In this document: piece by piece, positions 1 through 6,829 of the stretch
Layout of the letters: every line of letters begins with the position of its first letter
Position numbering within the stretch: position 1 is the first letter of the stretch
Source of the DNA: Candidatus Hydrothermota bacterium
Lineage (GTDB): Bacteria; Hydrothermota; Hydrothermia; B15-G9
DNA: 8,358 nt
Assembly (NCBI GenBank): GCA_003645975.1
Contig: QNDP01000044.1
Span: 1 to 8,358, forward strand
Direction: 5' to 3'
Program-made: the position numbers and the translations under genes
Notes under the pieces: model-generated
What the model was told of the DNA's origin: nothing
Database searches by the model: none
What the model saw: only the letters and a program-made list of their open reading frames with translations

Positions 1-1977
1 ATGCCGTATTCCGATGGTTTACAAGAATTTGCTGAGACATTGGCGGCACACGGCGGCGTCGCAGCCTTCCAACTCGACTGGACTTTCATCGAAGGAGTTG
101 CACGGAATCGACCCGGATTTTTAACCTATCTCGAATCGCTCGGCCATGAGGTTACGCCGCACGCACACGAGGGGATCTATTCGTTGAGAGAGGTCAAAAT
201 CCTGCTTCAGGACGCCGGTGTGGCAAATCCGTGGAACGGGAACGGCCATTTCATGGCGCCCTACTGGGACGATTACATGGCGGAGATCGCCGGCTTACCG
301 CATTCCTGTCTGAACAAAAATGTCTATACCCAGAAATTGGCCGCTGTCCGAATAAACCCCTGGAGGCCAAAGGTTGATACGGTCTTGAACGAATGGCTGA
401 CTCATGACCCTTCGAGTCCGCTGGTTTTTCTGGTCAACAAGAGCGTCAAAGGGACTCCGTTGCTTTACGACTCATTGACCGAAAACTTGTTGAAAGACGC
501 CGCAAGTGTGGATCCGGTTCGGGTCAATGCGCAGTATTGTTGGCTTGGGACACTCGAAATCGGGCATACGATAAGGGAATATGTCGATAGTTTGAGCGTC
601 TGGCTGAACACACAGGCCGACAGCCTCGTCCACTTAGGTGTGCTCCAATGGGCACGCATGGACGACATCTATCACGCATATCTCAATTGGGAAGCGACAC
701 ATCCGGGTGTTCCGCCGTTCACCGACACCATGCGGGTCGATCCTGGAGACACCGCAACATACACATCACCAAGCGGTTGGGAATTCTACACCGAATGGTG
801 GGACACGCTGGCAGGCGACCCTGTGCTCTCGAACAATGTGATAACATCGCTCGCAATTGACAGATACGGCAAACTTTGGGTCGGGACACTCGGCGGCATC
901 ACCATCTACGACGGCACATCGTGGACATGGGTAACGCCCCACAACTCGAACCTGCCGGCATGGTTCATCCGCACGATAACGCCTTCATACGACGGAGTTT
1001 GGGTCGGAACAGATTACGCTGGCCTCGTCAAGCTCGATTTCGACGGCAATTTGATAGGGCATTGGGATACGACGGGCGGAGTGCTGCCTTCGGTCGGCGT
1101 CCATGCGGTCTTGGTGGCATCCGATTCGTCGGTCTGGGTCGGCATGTTTCACGGCGGCGTGGCTGTTCTGCATCACGGTGTTTGGAGTTACTACACGACG
1201 GCCGACGGGCTTCCTGACATGGATGTCTTTGCAATTGAGGAGCATAACGGGACAATCTATGTCGGCACGAGCGGCGGAGGCGTCGCCATGTTCGACGGAA
1301 CCGGTTTCGTGCCACTGCCACAGATAAATCCGCCAAGCGCCAGTGGACTTTATGTCCATGCACTCGAATCGACACCATGGGGACTCGTAGCCGGCACTCA
1401 TGGATCCGGCGTCGCCATCTGGGACGAATCCGCAGGCACATGGAACTGCATCGGACCCGACTCCATGATCTCGCAGCTCAACGCCATAAAGCCGCACGGC
1501 CTCTTCTTCCTCAACGATACGCTCTATGTCGCCACCTACTTCAGTGTGGTCTGGCGATATGACGGCTATGGCTGGGACTCCCTGCCCGTGCCATCGAACG
1601 GCCAGTCAACGAATGCACCACATAGCATCCTTGTTGATACTTTTCGCAACATCCTCTGGGTCGGAACCAACAGAGGTTTGAAAGCCCATGAGCGCACGCC
1701 GTCGGTCGAGGAGAACGAACCGAACATGGAATCGAATTTGCCAAAGCTGGCAGTATCCGATCGCCAGATAAAGTTCTTCCTTCCGAAGGAGGCTTTTGTC
1801 AGGCTCAGACTCTTTGACATCACGGGCAGGGAAGCAGCGGAACTTGCAAACGGGACATTTGCTGGAGGATGGCACAAGTTCGAGCTCCCTGACGAATTAC
1901 CGAGCGGCGTGTATATCGCAAAACTCCAAACCGAAGACGCTGAAATAAAAACCAAAATTTTGAAAATCAAGCGATAG
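1..1977 (+). CDS. Secreted deacetylase-like / beta-propeller protein with C-terminal sorting domain (5' partial)
   Basis: Residue numbers count from the first ATG in the window. Residues 1-240 resemble the later part of a polysaccharide deacetylase-type (NodB-fold) domain: a GHEVTPHAHE segment (48-57) corresponds to the family's 'GHEixxHxHe' metal-site strand, and a PWRP motif follows near 120. Residues about 280-565 hold seven repeats of the two-component-regulator-propeller type, each with a hydrophobic strand followed by LWVGT, VWVGT, YVGTSGGG or a close variant and then a YDG/FDG-like turn, so a full seven-bladed propeller is likely. Residues 580-658 form a FlgD-Ig/type A sorting tail (LRLFDITGRE, then SGVYIAKL, basic end). 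No signal peptide and no first deacetylase strands are visible, so I infer that the true start lies upstream of the window. Whether the deacetylase part is catalytic is unclear, because a classic HxxxH pair is not evident. It is convergent with the next gene, 43 bases away. Confidence 0.8.
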   Translation: MPYSDGLQEFAETLAAHGGVAAFQLDWTFIEGVARNRPGFLTYLESLGHEVTPHAHEGIYSLREVKILLQDAGVANPWNGNGHFMAPYWDDYMAEIAGLPHSCLNKNVYTQKLAAVRINPWRPKVDTVLNEWLTHDPSSPLVFLVNKSVKGTPLLYDSLTENLLKDAASVDPVRVNAQYCWLGTLEIGHTIREYVDSLSVWLNTQADSLVHLGVLQWARMDDIYHAYLNWEATHPGVPPFTDTMRVDPGDTATYTSPSGWEFYTEWWDTLAGDPVLSNNVITSLAIDRYGKLWVGTLGGITIYDGTSWTWVTPHNSNLPAWFIRTITPSYDGVWVGTDYAGLVKLDFDGNLIGHWDTTGGVLPSVGVHAVLVASDSSVWVGMFHGGVAVLHHGVWSYYTTADGLPDMDVFAIEEHNGTIYVGTSGGGVAMFDGTGFVPLPQINPPSASGLYVHALESTPWGLVAGTHGSGVAIWDESAGTWNCIGPDSMISQLNAIKPHGLFFLNDTLYVATYFSVVWRYDGYGWDSLPVPSNGQSTNAPHSILVDTFRNILWVGTNRGLKAHERTPSVEENEPNMESNLPKLAVSDRQIKFFLPKEAFVRLRLFDITGREAAELANGTFAGGWHKFELPDELPSGVYIAKLQTEDAEIKTKILKIKR

Positions 1978-2020
1978 GTGAACGAACTGGATGCAGGAGG
2001 GGGTGCCCTTCAATCACCGT

Positions 2021-3730
2021 TTACCTCACGATTAAGAGCCGATACCTGTCCGTAAATTCGTCCGTTCTGAGCTCGATGAAATAGACACCTGAAGAAAGCT
2101 GAGGCTCGACGCTCAGGCTGTGCGAGCCGGCCGTCTGAAGGCCATTTGCCACGACCTCTATCAATTTTCCACTTGCATCGTAAACGGCCACTTTGACATG
2201 CTGAGAACGGCTGAGAGTGTAGTTGAGCACGGCTTTGTTCACGAAAATGTGGAAATCCGACTGTAAACAGCCGCATCCTCCTGATTCGCCTACATTCGCA
2301 GCCCATGAGGAGCAGATCACGGAATCACGGAAATTGACTGTAATGGAATCAATGAGATCTGGAACAAGGGACACGGTGATGGTGTCTATACTGCCTGTAA
2401 TGACGGGCTCTATGGGCACGGCGTTTATGGTTACGGATGTATCGCAGGAGGACTGGGATGGACATGTGATTTTGCCAAGCGTGTCCATCTTCTCCACGAT
2501 CAGATTGCTCGGAGTCCATCCGGAAGGCCAATTTGTATAGCCTACGGATACAAGTGATGAATCGTCAGGGACATAAGTCAGATGCCGTCCATACTCATCC
2601 GTGGTCATGGAGCTCGGCGGACAACCTCTGAGGACTTTCGACCAATTGATGTTGCCGTTGCTCTGCAAGTCCATAGTCCAAATATCGACACCGCCCACCG
2701 GCCCCGACAGGATAAATCCTGTAACAGCATAAGGATGCGATGACCGATCGTAGTAGTTGACGATGTCTCTTAGACGGCAATTCGTTGACGGTTGGAATGT
2801 GTAAATGTTCGTCCATGAAGCCGAACTGAGCGTAGAGGAGACATTCATCACGAAAGCGTTCTGATACTCATCGCCGACTATCACGAAACCTCCGACTCCG
2901 TCATCTGTAAGTGCGTATGCTGTCGCAAACGGTGCTGTGCCGCTGGGACCTATCCGATAGTCTATGATGTTGGTCTTGTTTGAACCATTGGATGCGTCGC
3001 CTCGCATGGCCATAGCATGAGAGCTGTCCGAACCGAATTTCGTCTCACCAACTGCAACAAAATCCAAGAGATTCGCAGGGTCAATGGTCACATCGAGGAA
3101 CCGATTAGCCGGGATGTATTCGTCCGGGAAAATGACTCGGGAATAAGCCATAGCCCACATAACGGTTCCAAAGCGATCGATTTTCAAAGCGAGAGCGTCC
3201 TCATTATCGGGCAAACCGTATCTGTCCCCGATCGGCCCCGGGGATATTTTGCCGACGATGATGTAGTCGTTTTGAAACACATCAAGCGCATAGGCGTATT
3301 CGCTTCGATCGGGCGCATTTGTGGAATAGATGCCCCACCAGACCACTGTGCCGTCGGCTTCCAGCTCAAATGCTATGATGTCGGCGTTGCCGCTTGCAAC
3401 ATCGTATCCGACAACAACATAGTGCACAGAGTCTTGGGAATTGGGATCGTTCACCACAATCACATCTCGGCCGTAGTCATCGTATTGGAGGCCAAAGAGT
3501 TTTGCCCAAATGATCTTGCCGCTGTCCGCAGAAATCTTCAAGACGAATATGTCGTTCAGTCCCAAAGGACCAGCGGATATGTTGCCGACCACGACGAAAG
3601 CTTTGTCGATGTGATCATAGGCCACCGAATAGGCCGAATCAGCGTAGGTTGTGCCGCCGACCGGTGCGGTCTCGTATGCCTTTGACCATTGAACACTTAT
3701 CAACAGTGATACGATTACCAACGCACTCAT
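2021..3730 (-). CDS. Secreted propeller-type repeat protein with type A sorting (T9SS-like) C-terminal domain
   Basis: The product is 569 residues. I chose the ATG at 3730 because AAGGAGGG lies 7 bases upstream and the protein then opens with a hydrophobic export signal (MSALVIVSLLISV, probable cleavage after SKA near residue 18). An in-frame start 19 codons upstream has no such support. Residues 25-430 contain about six imperfect repeats of the kind 'VVGN.S.GP.G..D..vlKi...G.i.WaK.ygg...Dyg.dv', a secreted beta-propeller pattern common in FCB-group and candidate-phylum genomes. Three copies carry an SGPxG-like turn. A cysteine-bearing linker region follows (CPSQSSC, then GGCGCLQSD). The last 75 or so residues form a FlgD-Ig/sorting domain (VKVAVYDASGKLIEVV, then SSGVYFIELRT, ending in basic YRLLIVR). 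The role is unknown; likely surface-attached or secreted. The gene may be read through from the small membrane protein 79 bases upstream. Confidence 0.85.
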   Translation of the reverse strand: MSALVIVSLLISVQWSKAYETAPVGGTTYADSAYSVAYDHIDKAFVVVGNISAGPLGLNDIFVLKISADSGKIIWAKLFGLQYDDYGRDVIVVNDPNSQDSVHYVVVGYDVASGNADIIAFELEADGTVVWWGIYSTNAPDRSEYAYALDVFQNDYIIVGKISPGPIGDRYGLPDNEDALALKIDRFGTVMWAMAYSRVIFPDEYIPANRFLDVTIDPANLLDFVAVGETKFGSDSSHAMAMRGDASNGSNKTNIIDYRIGPSGTAPFATAYALTDDGVGGFVIVGDEYQNAFVMNVSSTLSSASWTNIYTFQPSTNCRLRDIVNYYDRSSHPYAVTGFILSGPVGGVDIWTMDLQSNGNINWSKVLRGCPPSSMTTDEYGRHLTYVPDDSSLVSVGYTNWPSGWTPSNLIVEKMDTLGKITCPSQSSCDTSVTINAVPIEPVITGSIDTITVSLVPDLIDSITVNFRDSVICSSWAANVGESGGCGCLQSDFHIFVNKAVLNYTLSRSQHVKVAVYDASGKLIEVVANGLQTAGSHSLSVEPQLSSGVYFIELRTDEFTDRYRLLIVR

Positions 3731-3737
3731 GATATAA

Positions 3738-3745
3738 CCCTCCTT
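3738..3745 (-). promoter_or_regulatory. Ribosome binding site deciding the start of the 2021-3730 gene
   Basis: Minus-strand AAGGAGGG sits 7 bases before the ATG at 3730. It supports this start over the in-frame ATG at 3787 and places the hydrophobic export signal at the N-terminus. Confidence 0.85.
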
Positions 3746-3809
3746 GTTATTTGGAAACGAGCAAGCTCCTACGGGGGATTCAACCACAGATAGGCTCTTC
3801 CCGTCCCCG

Positions 3810-4157
3810 TTAATCCCTTCGTTGTCCGTGAGCCTTTGATGTAAGCACCACGCCTGCTATGACAGCCAACCACCAAACCTCAAGAAAGAGGAATCTGGCG
3901 AACAAGCTGTTCCAGCCCCCAAATATCCACAGCAAAGCTATGGCATAGGCCGCAACCGTCAGAATCACATGTATTTTGACCCATTTCAACACATCTGACC
4001 CGATTTTTCGCTCGGATTTCATCCAGCCGGTAGGCAGAGGCAGCCAATCGAAAATTGCGCCGATTACCCAAAGGACTTTCAAATTGAAGATCACAGAGGG
4101 GATAAAAAGCAGGCCGGCAATTACGACACAGAAGATAGTTTTTTCGTAACTCCTCAT
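3810..4157 (-). CDS. Small multi-pass membrane protein of unknown function
   Basis: The product is 115 residues. I chose the ATG at 4157 because AGGAG lies 8 bases upstream; an in-frame start at 4181 would add eight polar residues and overlap that site. I do not recognise the family. Hydrophobic segments lie at about 7-24, 28-38 (short, with WLPLPTGW after it), 61-80 and 86-106, suggesting three or four membrane passes. A basic loop (KSERK, 47-51) and a basic C-terminus (KAHGQRRD) are likely cytoplasmic by the positive-inside rule. No conserved polar residues inside the helices suggest transport or catalysis. It is divergent from the TPR lipoprotein gene and lies upstream of the secreted repeat protein on the same strand, so it could be first in a two-gene unit. 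Confidence 0.7.
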   Translation of the reverse strand: MRSYEKTIFCVVIAGLLFIPSVIFNLKVLWVIGAIFDWLPLPTGWMKSERKIGSDVLKWVKIHVILTVAAYAIALLWIFGGWNSLFARFLFLEVWWLAVIAGVVLTSKAHGQRRD

Positions 4158-4191
4158 GGTGCCCTCTCCTGAATATTGCAAATGTGAACGA

Positions 4192-4219
4192 ATTTTAAAG
4201 GCGATGCTCCTTCTTGCAA
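4192..4219 (-). promoter_or_regulatory. Putative promoter for the small membrane protein gene
   Basis: On the minus strand, TTGCAA (4219-4214) is followed by a 16-base spacer and TAAAAT (4197-4192), five of six matches to the sigma-70 -10 consensus. The predicted transcript start near 4185 would leave a leader of about 28 bases that includes the AGGAG site. This is judged from sequence alone; if the organism uses Bacteroidota-type promoters, the boxes would differ. Confidence 0.45.
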
Positions 4220-4242
4220 ACTTTGGAGTGCTGTGATAACAT
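4214..4242 (+). promoter_or_regulatory. Putative promoter for the TPR lipoprotein gene
   Basis: TTGCAA (4214-4219), a 17-base spacer and TAACAT (4237-4242) form a plausible sigma-70-like promoter reading to the right. It would give a leader of about 50 bases before the ATG at 4300. The -35 box is the same palindromic hexamer used by the leftward candidate. Confidence 0.4.
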
Positions 4243-4283
4243 AAATGCCTGATTTTATTGGATTTTTAACTAAACCGTGAAAC

Positions 4284-4290
4284 AAGGAGG
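4284..4290 (+). promoter_or_regulatory. Ribosome binding site deciding the lipoprotein start
   Basis: AAGGAGG ends 9 bases before the ATG at 4300. The in-frame TTG at 4291 and ATG at 4294 are too close to this site (0 and 3 bases), so 4300 is preferred. It also gives a normal lipoprotein signal beginning with Met-Arg-Lys. Confidence 0.8.
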
Positions 4291-4299
4291 TTGATGATA

Positions 4300-5622
4300 A
4301 TGAGGAAGGGTATTGGCGCACTTGTTGGGTCGGTGGTCATGGCACTCCTTATCATCGGTTGCGCAACAACTGGAACAACCGAAAAGGCTAAAGAGAAGGT
4401 GAGACGGACTTTTAGTCCAGATACTGCCAAAATTTGGTATTCCGTCGGAAAGGATTACATGAAAAAAGGCCAGTATGACGACGCCATCCGCAACTTTAAG
4501 CGTGCGCTCGAATACGATTCCACATTCATTCAAGCGTATCTCGACATCGGTAAGTCTTACATCGAGAAGGCGAAAAAATCGATTGAGGAGGCAAAAACGC
4601 TGTTGGAGTCCGGTCAGGACAGCCTCGCAAAGATGGCCAAAGACCTCGCTTGGAGTTATCTCGATTCCGCTGAGGTCGCTTATCGCATGGTCGCCAAAAT
4701 AAAACCCACCGATTCAAGAGGTTGGCAGGGGCTCGGTTACCTCTACGGCATCGTAAAGGACAGCGTGGACAAAGGAATCCAATTCTACAAGAAGGCGATC
4801 GAGACCGATCCGACCAACTACGACGCCATGTTTGGACTTGCAAAACTTTACGAACATGCAGGAATGAACGCTGAGGCGGATAGCCTCTACAAGAGCGCAA
4901 TTGCGGGCGACCCACAAAACATCGCTCTGAAAAGGGCTTATGGTTTGTTCCTTTATGAAGGTGAGCGTTACAAAGAAGCTGTCCCCTACCTTGAGGAGGC
5001 AATCAAAAAGTATCCCGACGACAAAGATGTCCGTAATGCGCTCATAGACTCGTATCTCAAGATCGCAGAAGAATTTAAAGAGACGAACAAGGACTCGTTC
5101 AAATTCTACAGTTACAAGGCAATAGAGCATCTCGACTCCTTGATTGTCCGCGACAGTCTTAACGCTAAACTCTGGACAAAGCGCGGTAACATCCATCAGG
5201 ACATCGGCGAAATCAAAAAAGCACTTGCGGATTTCGACAAAGCTATCCAATGCGAACCGGATAATCCGTCTTATTATCTCCAGAAGGCCAACCTGTTGCT
5301 CGACGAATTTAAGGACACTCGCAGATGCCGTAAGGTCTTGCAGGAGTGTCTCAAACTTGAACGCTCAGGACCCGATGTGCGCGCAACAGCCTATGTGCTC
5401 ATAGGCAATAGCTATTACCTCGACGGCGTCCGATTGTTCAAAGAGAAGAAATACGAGGAGTCGATGAACACTTTCGATCTCGCTATCTCCTACTACCAAA
5501 AAGCGTTGGCCGAGCAGACGACTGACGCTTGGCGCAGTTTCCGTTCCTATGCTCAAAAAATGCTGAACAATACGAAGGAAAAACGCCAAATGGCTTGGCG
5601 TAAATACAAAGGCATCGATTAG
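4300..5622 (+). CDS. TPR-repeat lipoprotein
   Basis: The product is 440 residues. It opens with a type II signal peptide: basic MRKG, a hydrophobic core, and a lipobox LIIGC with the lipidated cysteine at 21. The residue after it is Ala rather than the Asp that retains lipoproteins in the inner membrane of enterobacteria, so outer membrane placement is possible. The rest is almost wholly tetratricopeptide helices: clear 34-residue units at about 42-75, 140-173, 174-207, 208-241, 288-321 and 322-356, with expanded helical stretches at 76-139 (including a charged, coiled-coil-like AKKSIEEAKTLL) and 242-287, and a last irregular pair at 359-405. The C-terminus is basic (KRQMAWRKYKG). TPR arrays bind proteins or peptides, so a scaffold or assembly role in the envelope is likely, but the partner is unknown. 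The HNH-family gene follows after 9 bases. Confidence 0.88.
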   Translation: MRKGIGALVGSVVMALLIIGCATTGTTEKAKEKVRRTFSPDTAKIWYSVGKDYMKKGQYDDAIRNFKRALEYDSTFIQAYLDIGKSYIEKAKKSIEEAKTLLESGQDSLAKMAKDLAWSYLDSAEVAYRMVAKIKPTDSRGWQGLGYLYGIVKDSVDKGIQFYKKAIETDPTNYDAMFGLAKLYEHAGMNAEADSLYKSAIAGDPQNIALKRAYGLFLYEGERYKEAVPYLEEAIKKYPDDKDVRNALIDSYLKIAEEFKETNKDSFKFYSYKAIEHLDSLIVRDSLNAKLWTKRGNIHQDIGEIKKALADFDKAIQCEPDNPSYYLQKANLLLDEFKDTRRCRKVLQECLKLERSGPDVRATAYVLIGNSYYLDGVRLFKEKKYEESMNTFDLAISYYQKALAEQTTDAWRSFRSYAQKMLNNTKEKRQMAWRKYKGID

Positions 5623-5631
5623 AACGGTCTT

Positions 5632-6141
5632 ATGCGCAGGGTTTCGGGCAAGGTCTTGGTCTTGAACAACAACTATGAACCTCTGAATATCAGCACGGTT
5701 CGCCGTGCGCTCCGTCTCATCCTTCTCGGCAAAGCCGAAGTCATCTATTCCTATGATGGCGAATTACTTAGAGCCGAAAAAGTCGCCTTCCCGAAGCCCA
5801 GCGTTATCCGTTTGCTCCGTTATGTCAAAATCAGGCGGGAGGTCCCGTTGACAAAAAAGAACATCCTCAAGCGGGACAATTACACATGCCAGTATTGCGG
5901 GCGGCGGGACCTCCCTCTCACCATCGACCATGTAATTCCAAAGCGATTGGGCGGCAAGGATACATGGGAAAACCTTGTCTGCGCCTGCGTCTATTGTAAC
6001 AACCGCAAAGGCGACAGGACGCCTGAGCAGGCAGGCATGAAACTCCTCCGTAAGCCGCGCAAACCGTCATATTTTGTCTTCATAACTCAGGGGATCAGGA
6101 TCCCTGACGAACGCTGGAAACCGTTCCTTTTCCTCGATTAA
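5632..6141 (+). CDS. HNH endonuclease family protein
   Basis: The product is 169 residues, typical for the stand-alone bacterial HNH family whose members begin with a 'vLVLNxxYePLnis.vrrAl.LillgKAeVi' segment; that segment is present at residues 8-39. The HNH core occupies 80-130: RDNYTCQYCG gives the first zinc pair (Cys86, Cys89), TIDHVIPKRLGG the catalytic His100 with Asp99, WENLV the middle Asn114, and CVYCNNRKG the second zinc pair (Cys119, Cys122) and final Asn123. All key residues are intact, so a metal-dependent nuclease activity is plausible, although the cellular role of this widespread family is poorly defined. No strong ribosome binding site precedes the ATG. With only 9 bases after the lipoprotein stop, translational coupling is likely. 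The family alignment at the N-terminus supports this start. Confidence 0.9.
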   Translation: MRRVSGKVLVLNNNYEPLNISTVRRALRLILLGKAEVIYSYDGELLRAEKVAFPKPSVIRLLRYVKIRREVPLTKKNILKRDNYTCQYCGRRDLPLTIDHVIPKRLGGKDTWENLVCACVYCNNRKGDRTPEQAGMKLLRKPRKPSYFVFITQGIRIPDERWKPFLFLD

Positions 6142-6160
6142 GACCGTAAGGCGTTGACAG

Positions 6161-6185
6161 GAAATGGAAAAAGGAAGTCCATTTC
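6161..6185. terminator. Weak hairpin between convergent genes
   Basis: GAAATGGA (6161-6168) and TCCATTTC (6178-6185) form an 8-base-pair inverted repeat with a 9-base loop, 19 bases after the HNH stop codon. A T-rich TTATTTTT follows on the plus strand, but about 13 bases after the stem, so it is not a textbook intrinsic terminator. There is no T run on the minus side. Confidence 0.25.
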
Positions 6186-6209
6186 ACACCGTAGGGTTAT
6201 TTTTGACCT

Positions 6210-6611
6210 TTATCCTCCCTCTATCGACTTGATATAGACGCCGCGGCCTTTGACCACCTCAAAATCAGGGCTGCCGCAGTTGGGACATCGCACAAACGAA
6301 TGCACGGTTTCAGGGAGGAAATGGACAGCCTCTTTGATGACGGCATCCTCGAGTCCGACATCGTCCAATTTCCACACATGGCCGCAGTTACGGCACTTGA
6401 ACTCGGCTGGTTCACCGACAAACTCGAAGACAGCGGCGTCGGCAAGCGTGCCTTTTTTCAAGTTTTCAAGTGCAAATGAGAGGATCTCGGCATCCACATC
6501 CTGAAGCTGACCCAAGACCACCTCGACCCTCGCTATCTTCTTGATTCCACGATCTTTCGCTATTTTGACCGAAGTTTTCAGGACGGCTTCGGCAAGTGCC
6601 CATTCATGCAT
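6210..6611 (-). CDS. hypA: Hydrogenase nickel-insertion factor HypA, Thermococcus-type
   Basis: HypA delivers nickel, with the GTPase/ATPase HypB, into the large subunit of [NiFe] hydrogenases; it acts in the cytoplasm. The 133-residue product starts MHEWALAEA, and His2 with Glu3 is the invariant nickel site. The conserved 'VVLGQLQDVD' strand lies at 31-40. The zinc domain has CRNC (73-76) and CPNC (109-112), ending in VVKGRGVYIKSI. The two zinc pairs are 32 residues apart, against 13 in the roughly 116-residue enterobacterial protein; the insertion (WKLDD...VHFLPETVHSF) matches Thermococcus kodakarensis HypA as I remember it, including a histidine (His97) at the position reported to contribute to nickel binding there. 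AAGGAGGT lies 5 bases before the ATG. No hydrogenase or other hyp gene is in the window. Confidence 0.95.
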   Translation of the reverse strand: MHEWALAEAVLKTSVKIAKDRGIKKIARVEVVLGQLQDVDAEILSFALENLKKGTLADAAVFEFVGEPAEFKCRNCGHVWKLDDVGLEDAVIKEAVHFLPETVHSFVRCPNCGSPDFEVVKGRGVYIKSIEGG

Positions 6612-6616
6612 AGACT

Positions 6617-6624
6617 ACCTCCTT
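6617..6624 (-). promoter_or_regulatory. Strong ribosome binding site of hypA
   Basis: Minus-strand AAGGAGGT is a full anti-Shine-Dalgarno match and sits 5 bases before the hypA ATG. It confirms the MHEW start, which must be exact for the nickel-binding N-terminus. Confidence 0.85.
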
Positions 6625-6629
6625 GTAGG

Positions 6630-6696
6630 TTTGGTCTGTCGGTTGTGAAAGTATAAAGTGCCGGCCGAGCTTGCTCGGTTCGCTTTGGTTGTCGGT
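6630..6696 (-). promoter_or_regulatory. Candidate hypA control region: -10 box, palindrome and flanking direct repeat
   Basis: On the minus strand a TATACT box (6655-6650) would start a transcript near 6643, about 32 bases before hypA. No good -35 box exists at 16-18 bases; that position is covered by a perfect 14-base palindrome, CCGAGCAAGCTCGG (6678-6665). The pair is flanked by an imperfect direct repeat, ACCGACAACCAAA (6696-6684) and ACCGACAGACCAAA (6643-6630). This arrangement suggests an activator- or repressor-dependent promoter, but the assignment is by eye only. Confidence 0.3.
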
Positions 6697-6808
6697 AAGT
6701 CTGTTTGGAATGAAGGACATGCATAAAATTTGACTTTGTTGATAGGGAATTTGATTGCTGACATTCGAGGAAAATCTTATCCCACCCCAAAAAGTGAGAA
6801 GTTTCTTG

Positions 6809-6829
6809 TCTCCCCCTCGCTTGGGGAGA
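6809..6829 (-). terminator. Hairpin just downstream of the channel gene
   Basis: TCTCCCC (6809-6815) and GGGGAGA (6823-6829) form a perfect 7-base-pair, GC-rich stem with a 7-base loop, beginning 10 bases after the channel stop on the minus strand. A T run (CTTTTTG) comes only about 16 bases later, so it may be an imperfect terminator or an RNA-stabilising 3' stem rather than a classic intrinsic terminator. Confidence 0.35.

Noticed and set aside
985..1497. 170-codon open frame on the minus strand inside the propeller gene
   Set aside because: It is antisense to well-supported WVGT repeats and has no ribosome binding site, export signal or recognisable domain.
3017..3685. 222-codon open frame on the plus strand antisense to the secreted repeat protein
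   Set aside because: Its His/Val/Asp-rich sequence is a mirror of the repeat codons on the other strand; there is no family resemblance and no start signal.
3731..3787. N-terminal extension of the secreted repeat protein to the ATG at 3787
   Set aside because: The extension would bury the ribosome binding site within coding sequence and displace the export signal from the N-terminus.
3731..3809. Possible riboswitch or structured leader before the secreted repeat gene
   Set aside because: G-rich and C-rich tracts can pair loosely, but I could not match any known riboswitch core or build a stable consistent fold by eye.
4714..5250. 178-codon open frame antisense to the TPR gene
   Set aside because: The sense strand is a clear TPR array; the antisense frame shows no domain and begins without a ribosome binding site.
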